Position numbers and translations under genes: made by a program. The notes beneath the pieces are model-generated. The model saw only the letters and a program-made list of their open reading frames with translations. It did no database searches and was not told the origin of the DNA. Positions 24,482 through 34,253 of a stretch of 64,000 nt of DNA are shown one piece after another. Origin of the DNA: Nocardioides terrigena. Its GTDB lineage: Bacteria > Actinomycetota > Actinomycetes > Propionibacteriales > Nocardioidaceae. Position 1 is the stretch's first letter. The number at the start of each line of letters is the position of its first letter. The stretch lies in contig NZ_PZYY01000001.1 in NCBI RefSeq assembly GCF_003047265.1, positions 782,487-846,486 of the forward strand, given 5' to 3'.

Positions 24482-25264
24482 TCATCCGCCGTGGACGACC
24501 TCGCCGTCGATGCGCAGTGACACCAGCGCCCCGCCACCCGCGGGCCAGGACGCGTCCCACTGCCCGGCGACGTGGAAGACGGTCCACCCCGGGACCAGGT
24601 CGCGGTTCTCGATGGTGCCGTACCAGGTGCCCGGCTGGCTCTGCCACGAGACCTCGGTGGCGTCCTCGGCGAGGCCCACGATGCTGTACGACGCGCCGTC
24701 CGGCCCCTGACGCCGCCCGCCGCCCACGAGCTGGAGGGGTTCCCCTCCCGGGCGCAGGGGGAGCGCCAGGCGCTGGAGGTCGCCGTCGACGACGAAGCCG
24801 GTCGCGACGACGACCTCGGAGCCGGGGGACGGGCGCACGGCGTAGAAGACCTCGTCCGTGCCGTTGGCGAGGGCGGCGACGGCCCAGGGCTCGCCCACCA
24901 CCTCCCCGGTCTCGGGGACGGCGTCGCGAGGGCAGCCGAGCACGCCGCAGCCCCGCCCGATGAGCTCCGGGGCCGCGTCGGTGAGCTGGTCGACCGGCGC
25001 TGTCCGGTCCTCGGTCACCGAGGGCGTGGTGGTCGCGGGAGCCGGGGCCGGCGTGGGCGTGACGCCGGCACCGCCGTGGGTGGCGACGAGCGCCGCCGGC
25101 ACCCCCAGCGCTCCGACGACGGCCAGGGCGGCCACGCCGTGGACGGCCCGGCGGCGGCGCTCCAGCCGCCGACCGGCGCTCCGGATCGCACCGAGGTCGG
25201 GGGAGCGGGTGGAGGTCGGCTCGAGGGCCACGAGCAGGGCGAGGTCGTCGTCGGTGCGGGTCAT
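24482..25264 (-). CDS. membrane-anchored protein paired with SigE-family sigma factor
   Basis: 260 residues: a short cytoplasmic part with a basic segment (RRLERRRRAVHG), one helix (VAALAVVGALGVPAALVAT, about 45-63), a Thr/Pro linker, and an extracytoplasmic domain with CGVLGCP. Its ATG overlaps the sigma-factor stop (ATGA), the position of an anti-sigma factor, but no HxxxCxxC zinc motif or other recognised anti-sigma domain is present. It may sense or signal for the sigma factor in another way. Confidence 0.7.
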   Translation of the reverse strand: MTRTDDDLALLVALEPTSTRSPDLGAIRSAGRRLERRRRAVHGVAALAVVGALGVPAALVATHGGAGVTPTPAPAPATTTPSVTEDRTAPVDQLTDAAPELIGRGCGVLGCPRDAVPETGEVVGEPWAVAALANGTDEVFYAVRPSPGSEVVVATGFVVDGDLQRLALPLRPGGEPLQLVGGGRRQGPDGASYSIVGLAEDATEVSWQSQPGTWYGTIENRDLVPGWTVFHVAGQWDASWPAGGGALVSLRIDGEVVHGG

Positions 25265-25770
25265 CGGTGCTCCTGGGTGGTCGTCGTGGCGTGGGCCGAA
25301 CGCAGGCGGGCGAGGGCGCGGGACGCCGTGCTCTTCACCGTGCCGACCGAGACGCCCAGCTCGCGGGCGACCTCCTGCTCGGAGGTGTCGAGGTAGTAGC
25401 GCAGCACGACGATGGAGCGTTCGCGGGGTGACAACGGCGCCAGTAGGGCGGTCAGCTCGCTGCGCTGGTCGGCCCGGTCGATGGGTCCGGCCGCCCGGTC
25501 GTCGGCGTCGTGTGCCGCGTGGTCGACCGGGATCGGCGTACGTCGCCGGGTGCTGTCGATGTAGCCGTTGACCAGCGCCCGGTGGACGTAGGAGTAGGCC
25601 GACTCGGTGCGGATCCGCCCCCAGCCCGCGTAGCAGCGGGCGAGCGCCGACTGCACCAGGTCCTCCGCCTCGTGGGAGTCGTGGCTGAGCAGGTAGGCCG
25701 CCCGCCGCAGCCGTGGCCACGCGGCGGCCACGAACTCCTCGAACTCGCGGTCCCGGTCTCCTCGACCCAT
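25261..25770 (-). CDS. SigE-family (ECF-type) RNA polymerase sigma factor
   Basis: 169 residues. Region 2 (FEEFVAAAWPRLRRAAYLLSHDSHEAEDLVQSALARCYAGW) and region 4 (LTALLAPLSPRERSIVVLRYYLDTSEQEVARELGVSVGTVKSTASRALARLR) are both clear, with no region 1.1 or 3. This pattern is the actinobacterial SigE family of small sigma factors. The ATG at 25768-25770 was chosen; the track upstream is a different gene. Target promoters unknown. Confidence 0.9.
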   Translation of the reverse strand: MGRGDRDREFEEFVAAAWPRLRRAAYLLSHDSHEAEDLVQSALARCYAGWGRIRTESAYSYVHRALVNGYIDSTRRRTPIPVDHAAHDADDRAAGPIDRADQRSELTALLAPLSPRERSIVVLRYYLDTSEQEVARELGVSVGTVKSTASRALARLRSAHATTTTQEHR

Positions 25771-25811
25771 GCGGTCCCCCTCGTGCCCTTGCCCGTCGTC
25801 GTCACCCGTCC

Positions 25812-26519
25812 CTACGCGGGCGAGGCCTCCGGGGTTGAGCGACGGGCGACGTAGAGGAAGTACTGCTCGGGGCGGTCCTGCAGCAGGACGTCGTACGCGC
25901 GCTCCTCGGCGGCACCGAAGACGTCCTCCAGCGCGGCGAGGAGCTCGGGGGAGCGGGCCGCCGACCAGACCACCAGGACTCCCCGGTCGTGGAGGACGTC
26001 GCGGCAGCGGCCCAGGAAGTCGCGGCCGTAGACGTCCGCGTTGCCGTCGTGGACCAGGTAGCCCGGGCCGTTGTCGACGTCGAGCAGCAGCAGGTCGTGG
26101 GTGTCGCGGGCCTCCGCGATCGCCATCAGGATGTCGGCGTTGACGATCCTGACCCGCTGGTCGGCGAGCAGGGCCGGCCCGTGCGGGACCGTGCCGTCGC
26201 GCATCCAGCCGACGAGCGACTCCTCGATCTCGACGACCGTGGCGCGCTCGACGCGGACGTCGGCCAGGATGCGCTGGAGGGTGAAGCCCAGGCCGAGCCC
26301 GCCGATCACCACGTCGCGCGGGTCGTCGACGAGGTCGAGCGCCACGCCCGCCAGCTCGATCTCGGTGCTCGTCTCGAGGGTGTCCATCACGAAGACCCCG
26401 TTGACGCGCAGCTCGACGACGTCGGCAGCGCCGGGGTTGCTGCGCCGGCGCAGCACGAGCTCGCCGCGAGGGGACTCGGCGCGGGCGATCTCGGCGGAGG
26501 TGGTGGTGTCTCCAGGCAT
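25812..26519 (-). CDS. spermidine synthase-like methyltransferase-fold protein
   Basis: 235 residues. The Rossmann-like core reads DVVIGGLGLGFTLQRILAD near 70 and ATVVEIEESLVGWMRDG near 90, then RIVNADILMAIAEARDTHDLLLLDVDNGPGYLVHDGNADVYGRDFLGRC. This is the spermine/spermidine synthase fold (PF01564-like). Many actinobacterial relatives lack proof of polyamine activity. Start chosen at 26519 (MPGD) because AGGATGG is well spaced before it; 26528 is an in-frame rival. It is divergent from the FAD-TTC38 gene. Confidence 0.75.
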   Translation of the reverse strand: MPGDTTTSAEIARAESPRGELVLRRRSNPGAADVVELRVNGVFVMDTLETSTEIELAGVALDLVDDPRDVVIGGLGLGFTLQRILADVRVERATVVEIEESLVGWMRDGTVPHGPALLADQRVRIVNADILMAIAEARDTHDLLLLDVDNGPGYLVHDGNADVYGRDFLGRCRDVLHDRGVLVVWSAARSPELLAALEDVFGAAEERAYDVLLQDRPEQYFLYVARRSTPEASPA

Positions 26520-26633
26520 GCGCACCATCCTGCCTGCCCGGGCCGCCGATCCGGTCGCGGGACCTCGCCGTGTCCATTCGCCCATCCCGCGATGTGGAAA
26601 GTAGAGTGAGTCAATCGTCTAAGGAGGTATGTC

Positions 26634-29444
26634 GTGGTGCTGGGTTCTCCGGGGTCGGGTCGCCCCCAGGTCGTGGTCATCGGCGGCGGTGCCGCGGGTG
26701 CGCTGGTGGCGCTCCACCTCGCGCGCACCGCGCACCAGCGCGGGACCGGGGTCGACGTGGTGGTCGTGGACCCCGCGGACCGCCCCGGCCGGGGCACCGC
26801 GTTCGGCACGACCGACGACGCGCACCTCCTCAACGTGCCGGCTGCGGGCATGACCGCACTGCCGCAGGACCCCGGCCACTTCGTGGCCTGGCGGGCCCGT
26901 CAGGAGCACGCCACCGGGGTCGAGCCGGGGACCTTCGCACCACGTCGTCAGTACGCCCGCTACCTCGACGAGACGCTCACCGACGCCTTCGACCTGGCGG
27001 CCGCCACCGCCTCGCTGCGCCACGTCCGGGCCGGGGCCGTCGGCGTACGACGCCACGCGGGTGGGACCACCGTGCTGCTGGACGACGGGCACGACCTGGC
27101 CGCCGATGCGGTGGTCGTCGCCACCGGCCTGCCGGCCGCGGGTCACGACTGGGCGCCGCCGGGCCTCACCGGCTCGCCGTTCTTCGTGCCGGACCCGTGG
27201 GCGCCCGGCGCGCTGGACGTCGTACGCCGCGACCGCGTCGGCGCCGGTGACGTGCTGGTCGTCGGGGCCGGCCTCACCATGGTCGACGTCGTCCTCTCCC
27301 TGACCCGGCCCGGCGGCCGTGAGGACCGGCGCGTGCTCGCCGTGTCGCGCACCGGCGAGATGCCCGCGCGGCACGCCGACGAGCTCCAGCTGGCCGCGAT
27401 CCCCGACGTCGACGACTGGGGCTCCACGCTGGCCGGGCTGCGGGCCAGCGTCGCCGAGCACGTGGAGCGGGTGCGGGCCACCGGCGGCGACTGGCGACCG
27501 GCGATGGACGGGCTGCGCTTCCGGGTCAGCGAGCTGTGGCAGCGGCTGTCCGAGGAGGATCGTGCCGAGTTCCTGGCCACCGACGCCGGCGACTGGAACC
27601 GGGTCCGACACCGGATGCCGCCCACCTCGGCTGCGGTGCTCCGCGAGCTGGCGACCGCCGACCGGCTGCGCCACCTCGCCGGCACGGTCGCCGACGCGGC
27701 GCCGCTCACCGGTGGCGGGCTGCGGGTGACCCTCGCCGACGACTCGACCCACGAGGTCGGCTGGGTGGTCAACTGCACCGGCCCCGCCCTCGACGTACGA
27801 CGCCTCGGCAACCCCGTGCTCGACGACCTCCTCACCGTGCGCGGCGGCGTCTCCCTGGCGCAGCCGGCCACCGCCGGGATGGGCTTCCGGACCCGCGACG
27901 GACGGCTTCTCGACTCGACCGGTCGGGCGGACGCACCGGTGTGGACACTGGGTGCGCTGCGGCGCGGGGAGCTCTGGGAGTCGACCGCGGTCCCCGAGAT
28001 CCGCAGCCAGGCGCTCGGCCTGGCGGTCGACGTGCTCGACGCAGTCGCCCCGATGCCGCGCCGCCTCGAGGACGGCCGGCTGGTCAGCGGCCACCACCCC
28101 GTCGCCCGTCCTCGCGACCCCCTCGGCCTGCCGCTGTCGGCGACGGCGGAGGCGGCGGCGCGCTACAACGCCGGTCTGGAGCGGGTGATGCGCCTCCAGT
28201 CCGGCGGCGAGGAGCTGCTGCGCGAGGCGGCGTCGCTCGACCCCGACTTCGCGCTGGCCCATGCCGCGCTGGCGATGCTCGGCCACGAGGCCGGGGCGTC
28301 GACCGACGTGGCCGGCTCGTTGCAGGCCGCCCGTCGTGCCGTCCTGAAGCGGGGCGACGAGCGCGAGCGCAGCCTGGTGGACGTCATCGGCCGCCGGGTC
28401 GACGACGCCCGCCACGGGGGCGCGACCGCGCTGATGAACCACATCGCCCACCACCCGCGCGACGTGCTGGCCGTGTCGGCGGCGGTACCGACGATCGCGT
28501 TCTCCGGGGTCACCGACATCCAGCAGGAGGCCTGGGACCTGGTCGACGGGCTCGCCCCGGCGTACGGCGACCACTGGTGGTACATCTCGCTGCTCGCCTT
28601 CACCCGGCAGGACCAGGGTCGCTTCGACGAGGCCGGGCTGCTCGCGGAGAGCGCGCTGTTCTGCGAGCCCTCCTCGGGCCACGCGGTGCACGCGCAGACG
28701 CACGTGATGTACGAGACCGGCAAGCACGAGGGCGGGCGGGTGTGGCTCGACCACTGGGTGGCCGAGTGCGGTCGCTCGGCCTCGCACCGGGCTCACTTCT
28801 CCTGGCACGCGGCGCTGCACGACCTGGCCATCGGCGACACCGAGGCGGTCCGGCAGCGCTACTACAGCCAGCTCGCCCCGCCGGCGGTCACCGGGGTCCG
28901 CTCGCTCATCGACTCGGCCTCGCTGCTCTGGCGCTGGCGGATCACCACCGCCGACTGGGACGCCGCCGCGGGCTCGCAGGCCTTCCCCCACGAGGTCGCC
29001 CCGCCACCGGTGGAGTGCGTGCTCGAGGCGGCCGGGGCAGACCTGATCGACCGACCCGAGACACCGTTCGTGGCGATGCACTCGGCGCTCGCGCTGGCCG
29101 CCGCCGGCGACCTCTCCCGTCTGGCCCGGCTCCGCGACCACTGCCGGTCGGCGTCCGACCCGGCGATCCGGGCGACCGGCGCGGCACTCTGCGACGCGCT
29201 CCTCGCCGCCGGCCAGCAGCAGTGGACCCGGGCCGCGGAGATCCTCACCGATCTCCTGCCCACGCTCGTGCGCGTCGGTGGCTCGGCCGCCCAGCGCGAG
29301 GTCGTTGAGGAGACCCTCCTCTTCGCCCTCGTCAGCTCGGGACAGCCGGAGCCCGCCCTGGCGGTCCTCGACTCCCGCCTCGACCGGCGCCCCTCGCCGC
29401 TCGACGCCCATCGCCGGGGCTCCCTCGTCGTCGCCCCGGTCTGA
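26634..29444 (+). CDS. FAD/NAD(P)-binding oxidoreductase fused to TTC38-like TPR domain
   Basis: 936 residues in one uninterrupted frame. Residues 10-480 are an FAD/NAD(P)-binding protein of the COG4529 kind: dinucleotide loop VVVIGGGAAGALVALHLA, GRGTAFGTTDDAHLLNVPA, a second loop LVVGAGLTMVDVVLSL near 205, and VVNCTGPALDVRR near 380. From about 490 the sequence changes to the pattern of tetratricopeptide protein 38: DPLGLPLSATAEAAARYNAGL, AASLDPDFALAHAALAML, then WWYISLLAFTRQDQGRFDEA, HAVHAQTHVMYETGKHEGG and RAHFSWHAALHDL. GTG 26634 follows AAGGAGGT at a good distance. Both functions unknown; see findings. Confidence 0.82.
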   Translation: MVLGSPGSGRPQVVVIGGGAAGALVALHLARTAHQRGTGVDVVVVDPADRPGRGTAFGTTDDAHLLNVPAAGMTALPQDPGHFVAWRARQEHATGVEPGTFAPRRQYARYLDETLTDAFDLAAATASLRHVRAGAVGVRRHAGGTTVLLDDGHDLAADAVVVATGLPAAGHDWAPPGLTGSPFFVPDPWAPGALDVVRRDRVGAGDVLVVGAGLTMVDVVLSLTRPGGREDRRVLAVSRTGEMPARHADELQLAAIPDVDDWGSTLAGLRASVAEHVERVRATGGDWRPAMDGLRFRVSELWQRLSEEDRAEFLATDAGDWNRVRHRMPPTSAAVLRELATADRLRHLAGTVADAAPLTGGGLRVTLADDSTHEVGWVVNCTGPALDVRRLGNPVLDDLLTVRGGVSLAQPATAGMGFRTRDGRLLDSTGRADAPVWTLGALRRGELWESTAVPEIRSQALGLAVDVLDAVAPMPRRLEDGRLVSGHHPVARPRDPLGLPLSATAEAAARYNAGLERVMRLQSGGEELLREAASLDPDFALAHAALAMLGHEAGASTDVAGSLQAARRAVLKRGDERERSLVDVIGRRVDDARHGGATALMNHIAHHPRDVLAVSAAVPTIAFSGVTDIQQEAWDLVDGLAPAYGDHWWYISLLAFTRQDQGRFDEAGLLAESALFCEPSSGHAVHAQTHVMYETGKHEGGRVWLDHWVAECGRSASHRAHFSWHAALHDLAIGDTEAVRQRYYSQLAPPAVTGVRSLIDSASLLWRWRITTADWDAAAGSQAFPHEVAPPPVECVLEAAGADLIDRPETPFVAMHSALALAAAGDLSRLARLRDHCRSASDPAIRATGAALCDALLAAGQQQWTRAAEILTDLLPTLVRVGGSAAQREVVEETLLFALVSSGQPEPALAVLDSRLDRRPSPLDAHRRGSLVVAPV

Positions 29445-29450
29445 CGCGGG

Positions 29451-32381
29451 TCACCCGGACGGATCGGCGGTCCCTTCCGGCTGCGTCGCCAGGATGGCGG
29501 CCAGGAGCGGGGCGTGCTCCCGGGCGTCCCGGGCGGCCCGGCGCAGCAGCGCCGGCGCGCGCCCGGCGTGTCCGGCCACGATGTTCGCCTGAGCGGCGCG
29601 CCATCGTGCGTACGCCGCGTCGTGGGGGCGGTCCAGGCCGTCCCACTCCGCCGCGGCGGCCAGCCAGGGGCGCACGTCGTGCCCGCCGGCGAGCCGGTCC
29701 GTCTCGGCCGCCCACGAGGCAGCGACCGCCCCGGGTGTGGGCGCGGCCAGCGGGTCGCGGTCGGGGGTCGACCGGATGGCGCGCAGCCGGTCGGCGTGGC
29801 GGCGTCGCGCCGCCGACCCGGGCGGGGTCGTCTCGACGAGGTCCGCGGCTGCACGTGCCCCGAGCACGAGCAGCATGCCGAGCGAGGAGATCGCGTCGAA
29901 GCGGGCGGCCATCTCCAGCATCGCGACGAGCCGGTCCCAGGCGGCCTGCGGCCGGCCGAGCCACAGCTCGGAGCGGGCGGCGTACTGCGTGACGTCGGCG
30001 CGGTTCCACAGCGACGGCAGCTCGACGGCGTCGAGGGCCTCGAAGCGGCGCAGCGCGTCGTCGCGGCGTCCACGCATCATGTCCAGGGTGGCCCGCTCGG
30101 TGTGCAGCGCCCAGCGGTGGGGGTCGAGGTCGGCCTCGGTCAGGGGGTCGATGATGGCGGCCGCCCGGAGGGTGTGCCCGGACCGGCGGAGCGCGTCGGC
30201 GACGTTGGCGCGCAGCGAGCTCGACTCACGGGTGTCGATGCCCCACCGGTCGGCGGCCTCGAGACCCGCTGCGCCGGCGGCCTCGATCGCCTCGGCGCTG
30301 CCCCCGGTGATCAGGAGCAGGTCGGTGTGGCGCATGCCGAACTGGACCTCGCGGACCGGGTCGTCCCGCAGGGTCGGGAGCGCCGCCGCCTCGACGGCGT
30401 GCTGGACCGCGTCCGCGGAGTCGCCGGTCACCGCCTCGTACCACGCGACGTGCATGAGCGAGCTGCGCAGCTCGTCGGGGTCACCCAGCTCACGGCTGAT
30501 CTCGACCACCCGGCGCGCGTCGCGCAGGCCCTCGGCCAGGCGACCCAGCCCGCTGAGGGTCCTGGCCCGCAGGCGCAGGGTGTCGAGGTGGCTCATCGAC
30601 GTGGGGACGTGGTGCAGGTAGGCCGTGGCCTTGTTGATGAGGACGAGTGCCGACTCCTCGTCCACCTCGCCGAGGTAGTCCGCGGCCCGGCGGTAGAGCC
30701 CGGCCAGCTGCTCGTCGTTCATCCCGGCCGCGAGGGAGAGGGCCTCCTGCGCGAGGGCGGACGCCCGCTCGGGCTCCGACGACTGCTCGAAGGCGTCCAT
30801 CGCGGCGAAGTAGGCCCCGACGAGGTCCACCGGCGGCTCGCCGACGTGGTGCGCCTCGGGCGGCCAGATCCGGATGGCCCGCAGCCAGTGCGTGGCCGCC
30901 TGGGGGGCCGCGAAGCGGAGCTCGGCCTCGCGTGCGGCACGGACGCGGCAGACGACCTCGCGGTCGGGTCGCCCGGCGGCCTGCCAGTGTGCGGCCACCG
31001 CGGAGGCCGGGACCGACGCGGGCGCGGCCTCGAGGGCCTCGGCGAGCCGCTGGTGGTAGGGCGCGGACTCGCCGGGGACGAGTCGCCGCTGGATGGCCTC
31101 CGCCAGCAGCGGGTGCTGCAGCTCGATCCGTCCTTCGGCAGCCTCGGCGAGCAGGTGCTGGTCGCGCAGCTCGTGCAGGCAGTCGAGCAACCGGTCCTGC
31201 TCCAGCCCGCTCGCCGCACGCAGGACGTCCAGGCTCAGCGGGTGGCCCGCGACCGCCAGCGCCACGACCACCGGCCAGGACCCGGGTCGGAGCCCGTCGA
31301 GGCGCTGGTCCAGCAGGTCGCGGAGCAGTGCCGGCAAGTGGTCGCCGGTCTCGTAGAAGGCCAGCAGCTGCTCGGTGAAGAGGGGCTGGCCGCGGCTGCG
31401 GGCGTGCAGCCTGTCGATCTCCCCGGGGGGCATGGAGACGCCCAGCAGCTCGACCTGGAGCGCCGTCTCGGGAAGGGTCAACGGCTCCAGCTCCAGCGTG
31501 GTCACCCCGGCGACGCGCCGGATCCGGGTGAACCACTCCGTCGCCTCCGCCCGGGTCGTGTGCTCGTCGAGCCGGAAGGTGCCGAGCAGCGGCGGCCCGG
31601 CGCCCGCGTTGGCGAGGTGCTCCAGCACGGCCAGCGTGGCGGTGTCGGCCCAGTGCAGGTCCTCCAGGACGACGGCCATCCTCCGGACCCGGCTCAGGGC
31701 CTCGAGCACGGTTCGGATCGCCGACATCAGCCGTTGCCGGGACCAGCCGTCCTCGGGTGCCGGCGACGATCCGTCCTGCTCCATCTCGGGCAGCAGCCGC
31801 TTGAGGGACTCCTCGACGTATCCCGGCGAGGCGGCCAGCGCCTCCGTCAGCCACGTCCCGTCACCGGTCCGGTGGGCGGCCCGCAGCACCGTCGCCGTCG
31901 GCAGGAGGGGGACGTCGACCGACAGGTGCAGGCAGTGCCCCGTGAGCACCTCGACACCGTCGGCGCTGTCGGCCGCCACCGTGGCGAGGCGGGTCTTCCC
32001 GATCCCTGCCTCGCCGACGAGCAGCATCAGGCCGTCGCCCGCCTCGAGGTGTCGTCGTACGACCAGGAGCTCCTCGCGCCGACCGGCCATGGCCGGCCGC
32101 GCGCGGGTCTCCGGCTCGTCCTCGTCCCGCCCGGCGGCGAGCCAGAGGTCGTGGAACCCCGACGTGTCACCCCCCAGTGCCTCGACGACCAGCTCGAGCA
32201 CGCCCCACGCCGGCAGCCGGGCGGAGGAGAAGACGTGCGAGACCGTGGTGTGGCTGCACCCGGCCTCCCGGGCCAGCGTCCGCAGGCTGGGCCAGCCGGC
32301 GCGGAGGTGGAGGTCGTGCAGGGCGTCCACCAGCTCCCGCTGGGGCCCCGGCGGGAGGTCAGGTCGCGGCAGTCCTCCCAC
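29451..32381 (-). CDS. HTH-AAA-TPR regulator (STAND/LAL type), paralogue 1
   Basis: 976 residues. N terminus: XRE-like HTH (WPSLRTLAREAGCSHTTVSHVFSS, about 30-55). Then an ATPase with Walker A LLVGEAGIGKTRL near 122 and Walker B MAVVLEDLHWADTATL near 238, and the winged-helix region typical of AfsR/MalT-like STAND proteins. The C-terminal 550 residues are TPR-like helices, ending with the shared DRPHDAAYARWRAAQA motif. Such proteins are inducer-gated transcription regulators; inducer unknown. Unlike classical LAL proteins, the DNA-binding domain is at the N terminus. It converges with the FAD-TTC38 gene, six bases away. Two closer relatives lie at 35751-41569. Confidence 0.85.
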   Translation of the reverse strand: MGGLPRPDLPPGPQRELVDALHDLHLRAGWPSLRTLAREAGCSHTTVSHVFSSARLPAWGVLELVVEALGGDTSGFHDLWLAAGRDEDEPETRARPAMAGRREELLVVRRHLEAGDGLMLLVGEAGIGKTRLATVAADSADGVEVLTGHCLHLSVDVPLLPTATVLRAAHRTGDGTWLTEALAASPGYVEESLKRLLPEMEQDGSSPAPEDGWSRQRLMSAIRTVLEALSRVRRMAVVLEDLHWADTATLAVLEHLANAGAGPPLLGTFRLDEHTTRAEATEWFTRIRRVAGVTTLELEPLTLPETALQVELLGVSMPPGEIDRLHARSRGQPLFTEQLLAFYETGDHLPALLRDLLDQRLDGLRPGSWPVVVALAVAGHPLSLDVLRAASGLEQDRLLDCLHELRDQHLLAEAAEGRIELQHPLLAEAIQRRLVPGESAPYHQRLAEALEAAPASVPASAVAAHWQAAGRPDREVVCRVRAAREAELRFAAPQAATHWLRAIRIWPPEAHHVGEPPVDLVGAYFAAMDAFEQSSEPERASALAQEALSLAAGMNDEQLAGLYRRAADYLGEVDEESALVLINKATAYLHHVPTSMSHLDTLRLRARTLSGLGRLAEGLRDARRVVEISRELGDPDELRSSLMHVAWYEAVTGDSADAVQHAVEAAALPTLRDDPVREVQFGMRHTDLLLITGGSAEAIEAAGAAGLEAADRWGIDTRESSSLRANVADALRRSGHTLRAAAIIDPLTEADLDPHRWALHTERATLDMMRGRRDDALRRFEALDAVELPSLWNRADVTQYAARSELWLGRPQAAWDRLVAMLEMAARFDAISSLGMLLVLGARAAADLVETTPPGSAARRRHADRLRAIRSTPDRDPLAAPTPGAVAASWAAETDRLAGGHDVRPWLAAAAEWDGLDRPHDAAYARWRAAQANIVAGHAGRAPALLRRAARDAREHAPLLAAILATQPEGTADPSG

Positions 32382-32488
32382 CTCGACTCCCTCGTCGACC
32401 GCTGGTCGTGGTGTCGCCCGAGCGACGTGGTCACTCCAGCATCGCGCCGCGGGAGGGCGGTGTCATGCCCCATCCGTGCCAGTTCGGC

Positions 32489-34192
32489 TCACTTCTCGGC
32501 GGAGCGGACCCGGATCCCGGAGACGGGCACGGTGACGGCACCGGAGGGGTCGGTGAAGAAGTCGTTGCCCTTGTCGTCCACCACGATGAACGCCGGGAAG
32601 TCCTCGACCTCGATCTTCCAGACCGCCTCCATGCCCAGCTCCTCGTACTCCAGCACCGAGACCGAGGTGATGCAGTCCTGGGCGAGGCGGGCCGCCGGAC
32701 CGCCGATCGAGCCGAGGTAGAAGCCGCCGTGGGCGTCGCAGGACTCGGTGACGACCTTCGAGCGGTTGCCCTTGGCGAGCATCACCTTCGAGCCGCCCGC
32801 GGCCTGGAACTGCTCGACGTACGAGTCCATGCGACCGGCCGTCGTGGGGCCGAACGACCCGGACGCCATGCCGGCAGGGGTCTTGGCGGGGCCGGCGTAG
32901 TAGACCGGGTGGTCGCGCAGGTACGACGGCATCTCCTCGCCGGCGTCGAGGCGCTCCTTGATCTTGGCGTGGGCGATGTCGCGGGCGACGACGAGGGGCC
33001 CGGTCAGCGACAGCCGCGTCTTGACCGGGTGGCGCGAGAGCTCGGCGAGGATCTCCGACATCGGCAGGTTCAGGTCGATCTGCACGACCTCTCCCGACGA
33101 GATCTCGTCGGAGACCCCGGCGTCGGGCATGTAGTGCGCCGGGTCGGTCTCGAGCTGCTCGAGGAACACGCCCTCGGCGGTGATCTTGCCCAGCGCCTGC
33201 CGGTCGGCCGAGCACGAGACCGCGATGGCGACCGGGCACGAGGCTCCGTGGCGGGGGAGCCGGACGACGCGGACGTCGTGGCAGAAGTACTTCCCGCCGA
33301 ACTGCGCGCCGATCCCGAAGGACTGGGTCAGCTTGAAGACCTCCTCCTCGAGCTCGAGGTCGCGGAAGCCGTGCGCGCTCATCGAGCCCTCGGTCGGGAG
33401 GTTGTCGAGGTAGTGCGCCGAGGCGTACTTCGCGGTCTTGAGGGCGTACTCCGCGCTCGTGCCGCCGATGACCACGGCGAGGTGGTAGGGCGGGCACGCG
33501 GCCGTGCCGAGCGAGCGGATCTTCTCGTCGAGGTAGGTCAGCAGGCGCTCGGGGTTGAGGATCGCCTTGGTCTCCTGGAACAGGAACGACTTGTTGGCCG
33601 AGCCGCCACCCTTGGCCATGAAGAGGAACTTGTACTCCGGCTTGCCGGAGGTCTGCGGCGTCGAGTAGATCTCGATCTGCGCCGGGAGGTTGGTGCCGGT
33701 GTTCTTCTCCTCGAACGTCGTCAGCGGCGCCAGCTGGGAGTAGCGCAGGTTGAGCTTGGTGTACGCGTCGTACACGCCACGGCTGATCGCCTCGCCGTCG
33801 TCGATGCCGGTGAGCACGCCCTCGGACTTCTTGCCCATGACGATCGCGGTGCCGGTGTCCTGGCACATCGGCAGCACGCCGCCGGCGGAGATGTTGACGT
33901 TCTTGAGCAGGTCGAGCGCGACGAAGCGGTCGTTGCCCGACGCCTCCGGGTCGTCGATGATCCGGCGCAGCTGCGCGAGGTGCGCGGGCCGCAGGTAGTG
34001 GCTGATGTCGTGCATCGCCTCGGCGGTCAGCCGCTGGATCGCCTCCGGCGACACGCGCAGGAAGGTCTGGCCGTCCACCTCGGTGGTGGAGACGCCCTCG
34101 GTGGTGATCAGCCGGTACGGCGTCTCGTCCGGGCCGGTCGGCAGGAGGTCGGAGTAACGGAACTCGCTGCTCTGAACAGGTGCAGTGCTCAC
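32489..34192 (-). CDS. class I (iron-sulfur) fumarate hydratase
   Basis: 567 residues. Class I fumarases use an oxygen-sensitive [4Fe-4S] cluster. Three Cys in the expected contexts are visible: [14 protein letters not shown] near 110, [15 protein letters not shown] near 230, and [12 protein letters not shown] near 330. The C-terminal beta domain has [28 protein letters not shown] near 460. Full length for the FumA/FumB type. It stands alone, not with TCA genes. The cell also has fumC nearby; using the cluster enzyme under iron-rich, low-oxidant conditions and FumC otherwise is the known E. coli pattern, inferred here. Confidence 0.93.
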   Translation of the reverse strand: MSTAPVQSSEFRYSDLLPTGPDETPYRLITTEGVSTTEVDGQTFLRVSPEAIQRLTAEAMHDISHYLRPAHLAQLRRIIDDPEASGNDRFVALDLLKNVNISAGGVLPMCQDTGTAIVMGKKSEGVLTGIDDGEAISRGVYDAYTKLNLRYSQLAPLTTFEEKNTGTNLPAQIEIYSTPQTSGKPEYKFLFMAKGGGSANKSFLFQETKAILNPERLLTYLDEKIRSLGTAACPPYHLAVVIGGTSAEYALKTAKYASAHYLDNLPTEGSMSAHGFRDLELEEEVFKLTQSFGIGAQFGGKYFCHDVRVVRLPRHGASCPVAIAVSCSADRQALGKITAEGVFLEQLETDPAHYMPDAGVSDEISSGEVVQIDLNLPMSEILAELSRHPVKTRLSLTGPLVVARDIAHAKIKERLDAGEEMPSYLRDHPVYYAGPAKTPAGMASGSFGPTTAGRMDSYVEQFQAAGGSKVMLAKGNRSKVVTESCDAHGGFYLGSIGGPAARLAQDCITSVSVLEYEELGMEAVWKIEVEDFPAFIVVDDKGNDFFTDPSGAVTVPVSGIRVRSAEK

Positions 34193-34253
34193 GAGGGCTC
34201 AGGGTACGCCGCGGGGTCGGGCATAGCGGACGCTGCCCGGGCGTTGGGCCGAT

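Noticed and set aside
24482..25264. Classical zinc anti-sigma factor
   Set aside because: Position fits, but no HxxxCxxC motif or known anti-sigma domain is visible, so it is listed only as a paired membrane protein.
26629..26853. ATG start at 26629 for the FAD-TTC38 region
   Set aside because: This ATG is in another frame and gives a 74-codon Arg/Ser-rich product; GTG 26634 opens the frame with the dinucleotide-binding loop.
29514..32720. 1068-codon open frame opposite STAND paralogue 1
   Set aside because: It is antisense to a gene with clear HTH, Walker A and Walker B motifs; its product is low-complexity Gly/Arg/Val sequence without domains, an effect of GC-rich codon positions.
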